Below are positions 53,704-61,919 of a stretch of DNA of 64,000 bases, piece after piece (the first letter of the stretch is position 1; the number at the start of each line of letters is the position of its first letter). The position numbers and the translations under genes were made by a program. Under the pieces are notes generated by a model. That model did not search any database, had not been told where the DNA came from, and saw only the letters and a list, made by a program, of their open reading frames with translations. This stretch comes from Plut-88900 sp965116945 (GTDB taxonomy: Bacteria > Chloroflexota > Dehalococcoidia > Plut-88900): the NCBI GenBank assembly GCA_965116945.1, contig OZ220734.1, forward strand, positions 2,046,001-2,110,000, given 5' to 3'.

Positions 53704-54630
53704 TTGACGGGGCTTGTCGCCATAGTCGGGCCCACGGCCACGGGCAAGAGCGCTCTGGCCCTTCAGCTCGCCGAGACCCTGGACGGCGAAATAGTCAACG
53801 CCGATAGCCGCCAGGTCTACCGCTATATGGACATCGGCACCGCCAAGCCATCAACCGATGACTTCGCCCTTGTCTCCCACCACCTCTATAACCTCGTAGA
53901 ACCCGACCAGGAGTTCAACCTGGCCCTCTATCTTGAAAATGCCAACGCCGTTGTTGAAGACATCCAGTCCCGAGGTAGGCTACCCATTCTCGTTGGCGGC
54001 AGCGGCCTATACGTTTGGGGGTTCCTGGAAGGCATGTCCATCCCTCATGTTGCCCCTGACCCAGAGCTCCGCGCTCATCTTGAAAGCGAAGCCTCTACCC
54101 TCGGTAACCGGGCCCTGCATGACCGCCTTAACTCCGTAGACCCCGCCGCCGCCGCCAACATAGACTCCCGCAATCTCCGCCGCGTAATCCGGGCGCTGGA
54201 AGTCTTCGAAGTATCCGGGATACCCTTCTCCAAGCAGGTCACTAAGAAGGGTCTTGAATATCCGGTCCTCATCATCGGCCTCACCGCCCCCCGGGACCTC
54301 CTTCACAAACGCTCTGATACCCGTGTTGCCGCCATGATCGATGCAGGCTTCGTTGACGAGGTCGGCGATCTACTCATGCGCGGCTACGGACTCAACTTGC
54401 CTTCAATGTCGGGAGTGGGTTATAAACAGCTTGCTTCCTACCTGAGCGGCGATTCCAATCTGGAAGAGGCAATCGAGAAGACCATGACAGAGACCCATCG
54501 CCTCATCCGCCATCAGGCCGCCTGGTTCAAAGCCGGAGACCCTAGAATCAACTGGTATGATATAAACGAAAACTTCATTGAACACGTCATCAAGCAGGCG
54601 AGCGGTTTCGTATCGGACATCCGAGAGTAA
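53704..54630 (+). CDS. miaA: tRNA dimethylallyltransferase
   Basis: A 308-residue MiaA with VGPTATGKSALALQLAE (P-loop), NADSRQVYRYMDIGTAKP and VGGSGLYVWGFLEG, plus the LLMRGYGLNLPSMSGVGYKQ stretch. It prenylates A37 of tRNAs reading UNN codons. Start is a TTG two bases after the tpiA stop. Three bases before dapF. Confidence 0.95.
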   Translation: MTGLVAIVGPTATGKSALALQLAETLDGEIVNADSRQVYRYMDIGTAKPSTDDFALVSHHLYNLVEPDQEFNLALYLENANAVVEDIQSRGRLPILVGGSGLYVWGFLEGMSIPHVAPDPELRAHLESEASTLGNRALHDRLNSVDPAAAANIDSRNLRRVIRALEVFEVSGIPFSKQVTKKGLEYPVLIIGLTAPRDLLHKRSDTRVAAMIDAGFVDEVGDLLMRGYGLNLPSMSGVGYKQLASYLSGDSNLEEAIEKTMTETHRLIRHQAAWFKAGDPRINWYDINENFIEHVIKQASGFVSDIRE

Positions 54631-54633
54631 AAC

Positions 54634-55494
54634 ATGACCATCAACTTCACCAAGATGCACGGCATCGGCAACGACTACATCCTCATTGACGCCCGAAGCG
54701 TCGAAAAGGACTGGTCCCGACTTGCCGTAGATATCTGTGACCGGCACTTCGGCGTCGGCGGCGACGGCATCCTCCTTATCCGAGATTCCAATGTCGCTGA
54801 CTGCCGCATGCAGATTTACAACCCCGATGGCTCCGAGGCCGAGGCCTGCGGCAATGGTATTCGCATGTTCTCCAAGTACGTCGTGGAGCAGGGAGTCGTT
54901 TCTGCCCCGCAAGACCGGCTGGTCGTCCAGACCCTCGGAGCGGTCGGCGAAATTGAGCTCTTCCGTAACAACGGCAGTATCTCTTCAGTGCGAGCCTCCA
55001 TGGGCCCCGCCCGACTCCGCCCCTCCCAGGTCCCCGTGGCCCTTGATGACGACCGCGAAATCGTCAAGGACTACCCCGTTGACCTCGGAGACCTTAGCGT
55101 CGGCGTGACCTGCGTATCCATGGGAAACCCCCACGCCGTCCACTTCACCGACATCCCTGTTGATGAATTCCCCCTGCACGATGTTGGCCCCCGAGTCGAA
55201 AACCACCCATTCTTCCCCGCCCGCGTGAACTTCGAAATAGTTAACATAATTGCTGAAGGTCGGGTGAAAGCTCGGGTCTGGGAGCGCGGTGTCGGCGAAA
55301 CCCTCGCATGCGGCACCGGCGCATGCGCCATTGGCGTGGCATCTCGTCTCCACGGCCACACAGACGACAGCACCAACGTCACGCTTCCCGGCGGCGCCCT
55401 GGTCATCGACTGGGACGGCGAAGGGAACGTCTACCTTTCCGGCCCCGCCGAGTACGTCTTTACCGGTGCCTGGGAAGAGCCCAATTACAACTGA
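54634..55494 (+). CDS. dapF: Diaminopimelate epimerase
   Basis: A 286-residue cofactor-free racemase. MHGIGNDYILIDA, the first active-site cysteine in EACGNGIRMF, the second in LACGTGACAIG, and MGNPHAVHF/GVGETLACG are complete. It converts LL- to meso-diaminopimelate. The start is an ATG three bases after the miaA stop. It is directly followed by dapL, so the two enzymes work in consecutive steps. Confidence 0.96.
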   Translation: MTINFTKMHGIGNDYILIDARSVEKDWSRLAVDICDRHFGVGGDGILLIRDSNVADCRMQIYNPDGSEAEACGNGIRMFSKYVVEQGVVSAPQDRLVVQTLGAVGEIELFRNNGSISSVRASMGPARLRPSQVPVALDDDREIVKDYPVDLGDLSVGVTCVSMGNPHAVHFTDIPVDEFPLHDVGPRVENHPFFPARVNFEIVNIIAEGRVKARVWERGVGETLACGTGACAIGVASRLHGHTDDSTNVTLPGGALVIDWDGEGNVYLSGPAEYVFTGAWEEPNYN

Positions 55495-55511
55495 GTCCAA
55501 AGGAGACTGGA

Positions 55512-56672
55512 TTGAGAATCGCCAAGCGCCTGGACGCAATACCTCCATACCTGTTCGTTGCAATCAACCAGAAGATCGCCCAGAAGAAGGCCGAGGGCCA
55601 TGACGTAATTAGTTTCGCCATCGGCGACCCTGACCTCCCCACCCCACCCCACCTCCTTGATCGCCTTTACAAGGAGAGCCAGGTGCCCGCCAACCACCGC
55701 TACCCCGAATCCGATGGACTCCCCGAGTTCCGCAAGGGTGTTGCCGACTGGTACAAGTCCCGGTTCGATGTGGACCTAGACCCCAATTCTGAGGTGATCT
55801 CCCTAATCGGCTCCAAGGAGGGTATAGCCCACGTTGCCTTCTGCCTGATAGACCCTGGCGATATCGCCCTGGTCCCCGACCCCGCGTACCCTGTGTACTC
55901 GATGGGCACCCTCTTTGCAGGTGGGGAAAGTTACCCCGTTCCCCTCATGGAAGAGAACGGCTACCTCCCCGAACTCGAGGACATTCCATCTCACATATTA
56001 GAGCGCTCCAGGGTCCTCTGGATAAACTACCCCAATAACCCCACAGGGGCCGTTGCGGATGTTGACTTCTACAGCCGTGTCGTAGAGTTTGCCAAGAAGT
56101 ACGACATCGCTGTCTGCAACGATGCGCCCTACAGCGAGATCGGCTTTGATGGCTATCGGCCCCACAGCTTCCTGGAGGCCCCCGGCGCCAAGGATGTCGG
56201 CGTTGAGTTCCACTCCTTCTCGAAAACCTACAATATGACCGGATGGCGTGTTGCCATGGCTGTCGGAAACGCCGAGTTGATCAATGCCCTTAACACCGTG
56301 AAGTCGAATATGGACTCCGGCCTGCCCCAGGCCATCCAGTACATGGCCCTCGAGGCCCTGGAAGGCCCCCAGGACTGCGTCGAGGAGAACGTCGCCATCT
56401 ACCAACGCCGCCGTGACAAGCTTGTTGCCGGCCTTGCCAAGCTTGGCCTTAGAGTCCAGGTGCCCCAGGCCAGCTTCTACATCTGGGCCCGGGTACCCGA
56501 GGGCTACACCTCCGCTGAATACTGCGCCAAACTAATTGACGAGGTCGCTGTAGTCGTCACACCCGGATCGGGATATGGCCAGCAGGGCGAGGGCTACATC
56601 CGACTCTCCTTCTCCCTCCCGGATGACCGCATCGACGAAGCCCTCGGCCGCATCGAGTCCCTCGCCTCATGA
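55512..56672 (+). CDS. dapL: LL-diaminopimelate aminotransferase
   Basis: A 386-residue class I/II aminotransferase. AKRLDAIPPYLF at the start, IGDPDLPTPPHLLDRL, NHRYPESDGLPEFRKGVADWY and the Schiff-base lysine in FHSFSKTYNMTGWR fit the DapL group, which makes LL-DAP from tetrahydrodipicolinate and glutamate in one step. The adjacent dapF supports this over a general aminotransferase. The TTG at 55512 is chosen because AAAGGAGA lies at the right distance; the frame extends back to 55308 through dapF without need. Confidence 0.88.
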   Translation: MRIAKRLDAIPPYLFVAINQKIAQKKAEGHDVISFAIGDPDLPTPPHLLDRLYKESQVPANHRYPESDGLPEFRKGVADWYKSRFDVDLDPNSEVISLIGSKEGIAHVAFCLIDPGDIALVPDPAYPVYSMGTLFAGGESYPVPLMEENGYLPELEDIPSHILERSRVLWINYPNNPTGAVADVDFYSRVVEFAKKYDIAVCNDAPYSEIGFDGYRPHSFLEAPGAKDVGVEFHSFSKTYNMTGWRVAMAVGNAELINALNTVKSNMDSGLPQAIQYMALEALEGPQDCVEENVAIYQRRRDKLVAGLAKLGLRVQVPQASFYIWARVPEGYTSAEYCAKLIDEVAVVVTPGSGYGQQGEGYIRLSFSLPDDRIDEALGRIESLAS

Positions 56673-56693
56673 CCTACACCCCCACTATCCGTC

Positions 56694-56715
56694 ATTCCGG
56701 CCCCCGAGCCGGAAT
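56694..56715. repeat. Small intergenic palindrome (ATTCCGGC type)
   Basis: ATTCCGGC (56694-56701) and GCCGGAAT (56708-56715) form an 8-bp stem, a common dispersed intergenic repeat form. Confidence 0.6.
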
Positions 56716-56733
56716 CTATCCCCTGAGGGTGGG

Positions 56734-56780
56734 CATTCCGCTCGCCCTGAGTGAGGTCGAAAGGTCTCAAGAGCGGAATG
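56734..56780. repeat. Intergenic inverted repeat
   Basis: CATTCCGCTC (56734-56743) and GAGCGGAATG (56771-56780) are perfect 10-bp complements around a 27-bp spacer holding GCCCTGAGTGAGGTCGAAAG, the inverse form of the 42852-42880 repeat. Confidence 0.6.
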
Positions 56781-56826
56781 GGCGGTGGGCGGGCGCTTTG
56801 AAGTGCACAGCCGATAGGAGGTCCCC

Positions 56827-57975
56827 ATAGGTCGCACCGTCAACGTCTCCACCTACCCCGCTCCAGAGAAGGCCCTGCTCATCGGGTCTGCCGTAAAGGG
56901 CGCCGACTCCCTCTGGCGACTCCAGGACTCCCTTGAAGAGCTTGCCCAACTCGCCAAAAGCGCGGGTGCAGAGGTGGTTGGCGTCGTCTCCCAGCAGCTC
57001 CCCAGGCCCGTGCAGACCTACATAGGTAAGGGCAAGCTGGAAGAGGTCAAGGCTCTCAAGGGTGAACTCCACTTCCGCACGGTCATAGTCGACGACGAAC
57101 TTTCTCCCTCACAGCAGCGAGCCCTCGAGGACAAACTCAAGGTCAAGGTCATCGACCGTACCGCCCTCATCCTCGACGTCTTCGCCGCCCGCGCCCGCAC
57201 CCGGGAAGGCCGACTTCAGGTCGAGCTTGCACAGCACGAATACCTTCTCCCGAGACTTGCCGGCCAGTGGAAACACCTTGAACGTCTCGGCGGGGGCATC
57301 GGCACTCGGGGCCCTGGTGAGTCCCAGCTGGAGACCGACCGTCGTCTCGTCCGCAGTAAAATCCACCGCCTCAAGCAGGAGATCGAGGACGTCAGGACCC
57401 ACCGCAACCTCTACCGGGAGGACAGGCGCAGGCGTGGCCTGCCCATCGTGGCCCTGGTCGGCTACACAAACTCCGGCAAGAGTACCCTTCTGAACACCTT
57501 GACGGGCGCGGGCGTGCTTGCCGCCGACAAGCTTTTCGCCACCCTGGACCCCGTCACCCGACGCTGGCATATCGACCCCATCGGCCCCGTCCTCCTCACC
57601 GACACCGTCGGCTTCATCCAGAAGCTCCCGGCAATTCTGGTGGCCGCTTTCCGAGCCACCCTCGAGGAACTCACCGACGCCGACCTTTTGCTCCACGTGG
57701 TAGACGTTGTTCACCCAAACGCTCCCGAACACGTCGAAGAAGTCCAGCGAATCCTCGACGAGCTTGGGCTTTCCAAGAAACCCGCAATAGTCGTCCTCAA
57801 CAAAATGGACCTTTTGCCTACTAACGGCCACTCCCCGGACAACGGCGCCCCGGGCCCCGACTGGATGGACATGCCTGAGGATATGGTCCCCATTTCCGCA
57901 CTCCGCTCCACGGGCCTCCCTGACCTCAAGAAACTAATCTCCCAAAAGCTCGCCATCCCAGCAGCCGTCGCATAG
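56827..57975 (+). CDS. hflX: GTPase HflX, probable ATA start codon
   Basis: A 382-residue HflX if started at ATA. The N-terminal HflX domain (ALLIGSAVKGAD, SLEELAQLAKSAGAEVVG, TYIGKGKLEE) and its signature GGGIGTRGPGESQLETDRR are followed by a GTPase domain with VGYTNSGKSTLLN (G1), DTVGFIQKLP (G3) and NKMDLL (G4). It binds ribosomes and splits or rescues stalled ones. A TAG at 56815 closes the frame upstream and no ATG, GTG or TTG occurs until a GTG at 56974, inside the conserved domain. AGGAGG (56816-56821) is exactly five bases before ATA at 56827, so initiation there is likely. Confidence 0.88.
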   Translation: MGRTVNVSTYPAPEKALLIGSAVKGADSLWRLQDSLEELAQLAKSAGAEVVGVVSQQLPRPVQTYIGKGKLEEVKALKGELHFRTVIVDDELSPSQQRALEDKLKVKVIDRTALILDVFAARARTREGRLQVELAQHEYLLPRLAGQWKHLERLGGGIGTRGPGESQLETDRRLVRSKIHRLKQEIEDVRTHRNLYREDRRRRGLPIVALVGYTNSGKSTLLNTLTGAGVLAADKLFATLDPVTRRWHIDPIGPVLLTDTVGFIQKLPAILVAAFRATLEELTDADLLLHVVDVVHPNAPEHVEEVQRILDELGLSKKPAIVVLNKMDLLPTNGHSPDNGAPGPDWMDMPEDMVPISALRSTGLPDLKKLISQKLAIPAAVA

Positions 57976-58081
57976 TCCCCCCAACGGCAGAGGGGCAGGG
58001 TGATTCTTCCATGGCTGTTGTAGTACCTTAGTTGAAACTCTCAAAGACGCGCCCGGGTCAAACCGGCTGAGTATTCACCCT

Positions 58082-59404
58082 ATGGGCTGGCCCGACCACT
58101 ACAACTCCCGCACCGTCCCTCTTGAAGAAGCCATCTCCCACGTCAAGTCGGGAGACAGGGTCGTCATCACCCTTGGCGAAGAGCCCCGGCTCCTCTCCTC
58201 CGCCCTTCAGGCCCGTGCCGGGGACATCGAAGATGTCACGGTACTCTGCGCAGGCCCTGCCAACGAGCTCGGCTGGTTCGACCCCGGCGTGGCCCCTTCC
58301 TTCAATGTCCAGGTGCAGAACTCCTACCGCTACACCTATCGGCCCTTCCTTGAAGACGGCCGCGCCCAATACATGCCCGCACTCTTCACCCTCATGTTCA
58401 AGGCCGTCGAGGAGCGTGACCTCGAAGACCACCGCCCCGACGTTTTCTTCACCGTCGTCTCCCCTCCCGACCGGAACGGCTTCTGCAGTTTCGGACACAG
58501 TCTCTGGAACAAGCGCTCCTACGCCTCCGCCGCCCGACTCGTTATCGCTGAGGTCGACCCCCGCACCTTTCACACCTTCGGTACCAACTCAATCCACGTC
58601 TCCGACATCGACTATTTCGTCCTGAATCCCGACACCGGTCCCGTCCTCTACCACTCCATTCCACCACCCGACGACAGCGTTCGCGAAATCGCCCGCCATG
58701 CCAATACCCTCCTCAGAGACGGCGACACTGTCCAGATAGGCTGGGGTCGCGTCGGCATGTCCCTCCCCCGGGCCGGCCTATTCGACAACAAATCGGATCT
58801 CGGAATCCACAGCGAGGTCATGTGCCCCGGTGTCCTCCCCCTGATTGAGGAGGGCGTCTTCAACGGAAGCCGGAAGACGCTAAACCGGGGTATCGCCGTC
58901 ACCTCGGCCCTTGCAGGCGCCGGTGAGGAGATGGACCTCGCCGCCGACAACCCAAGGGTTGAAGTCCGGGACGTCGATTACACCAACGACCTGCGCATCA
59001 TCTCCACCCACGACAACATGGTAGCCTTCAACGGTGCGGTCTCCGTAGACCTCACCGGTCAGATCAACGTAGAGTCTGCCCAGGGTCCCCGACCCATCAA
59101 CGGGCCCGGCGGCCAGCAGGAGTTTGTCATCGGGGCCCTGGCATCTCGGGGCGGTCGTTCAATCACCGTTCTCCGATCCACCACACCCGACGGGAATCCT
59201 CGCATCCTGCACCAATTCGACGCCGGAGCCAGCGTAACCATCCCCCGCACCCTCGCCGACTACGTGGTCACCGAATACGGTGTTGCCGCACTCCTTGGCA
59301 AGACCAACACTCAACGCGCCGAGGCCCTCATCAACATCGCCCATCCTGACCACAGAAAAGACCTGATCAACTGCCTTAAACACCGCACTTACTCCACGGA
59401 ATAG
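58082..59404 (+). CDS. Acetyl-CoA hydrolase/4-hydroxybutyrate CoA-transferase family protein
   Basis: A 440-residue family I-type CoA-transferase/hydrolase. The catalytic-glutamate motif is in LGIHSEVMCPGVLPLIEEGVFNG; the N-terminal half has GDRVVITLGEEP and FFTVVSPPDRNGFCSFG, and the C-terminal ADYVVTEYGVAALLGKT. Such enzymes transfer CoA between acetate, succinate, 4-hydroxybutyrate or butyrate-type acids. Alone on the plus strand, 106 bases after hflX and 109 bases before an SDR. Confidence 0.9.
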   Translation: MGWPDHYNSRTVPLEEAISHVKSGDRVVITLGEEPRLLSSALQARAGDIEDVTVLCAGPANELGWFDPGVAPSFNVQVQNSYRYTYRPFLEDGRAQYMPALFTLMFKAVEERDLEDHRPDVFFTVVSPPDRNGFCSFGHSLWNKRSYASAARLVIAEVDPRTFHTFGTNSIHVSDIDYFVLNPDTGPVLYHSIPPPDDSVREIARHANTLLRDGDTVQIGWGRVGMSLPRAGLFDNKSDLGIHSEVMCPGVLPLIEEGVFNGSRKTLNRGIAVTSALAGAGEEMDLAADNPRVEVRDVDYTNDLRIISTHDNMVAFNGAVSVDLTGQINVESAQGPRPINGPGGQQEFVIGALASRGGRSITVLRSTTPDGNPRILHQFDAGASVTIPRTLADYVVTEYGVAALLGKTNTQRAEALINIAHPDHRKDLINCLKHRTYSTE

Positions 59405-59447
59405 CCTGCGCCCGGCTTCTTGATTGTGGCAAAATGCAGTTCCGAAT

Positions 59448-59486
59448 CCCTTCTCCCTTGAAGGGATTGGGCAAGAGTGAGGGTGA
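59448..59486. repeat. Dispersed intergenic repeat (GAGTGAGGGTGA type)
   Basis: CCCTTCTCCCTTGAAGGG followed by GAGTGAGGGTGA; weaker relative of the copies at 8433 and 30119. Between two co-directional genes. Confidence 0.55.
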
Positions 59487-59513
59487 TCCCGTTCCATTCA
59501 AAGGAGGCCCGAC

Positions 59514-60281
59514 ATGTCTCAAACTATGCAGAACAAGGTCGCCTTGGTCACCGGAGCAGGCGACGGTCTTGGTCGGGCTTCCGCCAGTGCCTTCGCCCGA
59601 GAAGGCGCCAAGGTAATTGTCTCCGACATAGATGAAGCCAGCGGGTCTCAAACCGTTGCTCTTATTCGCAAGGCCGGAGGCGAGGCCTCATTCGTTCCCT
59701 GTGATGTCACCAGCATTGAGCAGGTCGACGCCTTAGTCCAGCAAACTGTAGATATCTACGGCCGTCTCGACTTTGCCCACAACAACGCCGGGGGCGGTGG
59801 CGGCAAGGGCCGGCCCATGACTCACGAGGTTAGTGTCGAGGACTGGCTTCACGTCGTCGAAATAAACCTCAACAGCATCTGGTACTGCATGCGCCGCGAG
59901 ATTCCCATCATGCTTGAACAAGGCACGGGAGCCATAGTCAATACCTCGTCCATTTACGGCATCGCCGGGGCCGTCGGGACTGCTGCCTACGTTGCAGCCA
60001 AGCATGGGGTTGTCGGCCTCACGAGGGCCGCGGCCCTCGAATACGCAGACCAGGGCATCAGGGTCAACGCCGTTTGTCCCGCCCACGTCCCCACCACGTC
60101 AGTCCGGAAGTTAATGGAAGACGACCCGGGCCTCGAGTCCTGGGTCTCGGGCCTCTCTCCCTCGGGCCGCATGGGCCGCCCTGAGGAGATCGGCGAGACC
60201 GTAGTCTGGCTCTGCTCCGACCACGCATCCTTCGTCACCGGCCACGCCATGCCCGTAGACGGAGGCTGGACCGCCCAATAA
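59514..60281 (+). CDS. Short-chain dehydrogenase/reductase (classical SDR)
   Basis: A 255-residue classical SDR with TGAGDGLG near residue 14, NNAGGGGG, a serine in VNTSSIYG and YVAAK as Tyr-x3-Lys; the cofactor loop DIDEASG suggests NAD preference. The C-terminus has SDHASFVTGHAMPVDGGWT. GGAGG lies upstream of the ATG. Followed by a strong two-hairpin terminator. Substrate not known. Confidence 0.92.
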   Translation: MSQTMQNKVALVTGAGDGLGRASASAFAREGAKVIVSDIDEASGSQTVALIRKAGGEASFVPCDVTSIEQVDALVQQTVDIYGRLDFAHNNAGGGGGKGRPMTHEVSVEDWLHVVEINLNSIWYCMRREIPIMLEQGTGAIVNTSSIYGIAGAVGTAAYVAAKHGVVGLTRAAALEYADQGIRVNAVCPAHVPTTSVRKLMEDDPGLESWVSGLSPSGRMGRPEEIGETVVWLCSDHASFVTGHAMPVDGGWTAQ

Positions 60282-60381
60282 CCCTCCTGTCAGCGCCCGC
60301 TAACTCCCTATTGGTCATTACTACGGAGGCACGAGGCCAGGGGCGAAGTGGTGCCGGATCCCTTCCTCAAAGTATTGAATT

Positions 60382-60466
60382 AGAGGTGGCCGCATGGGCT
60401 ATGCCCATGCGGCCACCTCTATTCTTATCTCCCCCTCTCCCTTAATGGCCCTAAGGGAGAGGGGGA
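60382..60466. terminator. Two-hairpin convergent-gap element, copy 3 (strong terminator)
   Basis: First hairpin: perfect 18-bp stem (60382-60399 with 60403-60420, TAT loop) with GCATGGGC, followed by ATTCTTATCT. Second: perfect 15-bp palindrome (60430-60444 with 60452-60466) of the CCCTCTCCCTTA type, loop ATGGCCC. A GGGGTGAGGGTGA tail occurs at about 60495-60507. Lies between convergent SDR and M24 genes. Confidence 0.8.
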
Positions 60467-60508
60467 CCAAGGGGGTGAGGGTTCCCCGGGGTTTGGGGTG
60501 AGGGTGAT

Positions 60509-61711
60509 TTATCCCCTCGCCACGTACAACCCACGACTCTCCTCCGTCAGAACCTCGCAACCGTCCTCCGTAATCGCAATCGTCTCACTCATCCCCACCC
60601 CGAACTCGCGAGGCACCCGGAACATGATCGGCAGGTGGAACGTCATGCCCGCCTCCAGCACAGTGTCATTTCCCTCCGCAATGAACGCCGCCCCATCGGC
60701 CCAGGTTGGCGGGAACCCGACTCCGACACTGTAGCCGCATATCCCCATGAACCACATTTCATCTTCCATCCCCGCGTAGCCCTGATGGGCCGCCAGGGCC
60801 ACTTCGTGGGAAGTCCTGCCGGCCTTAGCGTTCTCAATCACCAGGTTCAGCGTCTTCTCTACCGCATCCGCAATCCTTCGCACCTCACCCGACGGCTCAC
60901 CCAGGACCCCTGTACGCATTATCGGGGCGTTGTATCTGTGATAGCAGCCGCTGTATTCCAGGAACGACACTTCCCCCGGATTCAACTGCAGCCTTCGAAA
61001 CGTGGTGTGATGCCAGCTTGCCCGGGCCCCGGTCGTCACAATCGGGTCTGTTGACATAAACTCACTTCCAGCCCCGATTATCGTCGAATACCCAACCCGC
61101 GCCAGCTCGTTATCCGTTACTCCCGGCCCGATTGCCGCCAGCGACGCGTTGGCTCCCGCCACAGACATCCGACCCGCCTCCCGCATGTACTCCACCTCCT
61201 TCGCCGACTTGACTTTCTTCACCCTCGTCACCAGGTTCGACGCATCCACTATCGACATATTGGGCAAAAGCCGTCCCAGGTCCGCCACCAGCTCGGGTAC
61301 CGGGCCTCCCCGGTCCATCTCAATCCCGACCCGCTTGCTCCCCAACCCCCGGGCCTCCAGCATCGCCGCCACTTTGGAAGCTACCAGGCCGCCCTCGTCC
61401 CAGGCAAAGCTCACAACATCCTCCACCCACCCCGACAACACCGCCGCCGGGATCTCACATGATGCCGTAACAACGCCTGCGTCGCCCTCCGCCGGGACCA
61501 CCAGCGCCGTCAGGTTGGAGACCGAAAACGTGTAGTACCCCGTGAGGTAGTGCAGATTAGCCGGCGACATCACGATCAACCCGACCAGCCCGTCCGCTGC
61601 CATCTCGGCCCTTACCTTGCCGACCCGTTCGTTGTACTCCTCTTGCGAGAAGGGCAGTTCCTTCGCAATCGGGCCGTCTCGAAGCCGTCGCAGATATTCC
61701 ACTTGGTCCAT
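60509..61711 (-). CDS. M24 family hydrolase of the creatinase/ectoine-hydrolase-like type
   Basis: A 400-residue protein with an N-terminal creatinase domain (NLHYLTGYYTFSVSN) and a pita-bread C-terminal domain. The usual dimetal ligands are absent: the first Asp pair region reads EYSGCYHRYNAPIMRT, the GHxxG motif is GYSVGVGFPPTW, and MTFHLPIMF replaces the Glu motif. These forms resemble creatinase and ectoine hydrolase (DoeA), which hydrolyse C-N bonds without metal. The ATG at 61711 has GGAGAGG upstream; a longer frame to 61759 is not needed. No doeB-like deacetylase is adjacent. Confidence 0.8.
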   Translation of the reverse strand: MDQVEYLRRLRDGPIAKELPFSQEEYNERVGKVRAEMAADGLVGLIVMSPANLHYLTGYYTFSVSNLTALVVPAEGDAGVVTASCEIPAAVLSGWVEDVVSFAWDEGGLVASKVAAMLEARGLGSKRVGIEMDRGGPVPELVADLGRLLPNMSIVDASNLVTRVKKVKSAKEVEYMREAGRMSVAGANASLAAIGPGVTDNELARVGYSTIIGAGSEFMSTDPIVTTGARASWHHTTFRRLQLNPGEVSFLEYSGCYHRYNAPIMRTGVLGEPSGEVRRIADAVEKTLNLVIENAKAGRTSHEVALAAHQGYAGMEDEMWFMGICGYSVGVGFPPTWADGAAFIAEGNDTVLEAGMTFHLPIMFRVPREFGVGMSETIAITEDGCEVLTEESRGLYVARG

Positions 61712-61801
61712 TTGATTGCCTCTCCTTGATGCTGCACGGGAGCAGGGTCGAGTAACCACCGGCCACGCGCCTCATTCTACACCAGCCTTACTCCCACCCC
61801 T

Positions 61802-61807
61802 TATAAT
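61802..61807 (+). promoter_or_regulatory. Candidate -10 box upstream of meaB
   Basis: Perfect TATAAT 113 bases before the meaB start; no clear -35. The leader in between holds no recognised fold. Confidence 0.4.
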
Positions 61808-61919
61808 CTACGGTGCGCTACACGGCAGCGAGTACTGCGACATTCAAACTAAACATGAGGAATCTGAGGCAGGGTCGCAAGCTCGTATGCCTTTCACCCC
61901 TCCGCGAAAGAGATACTAA

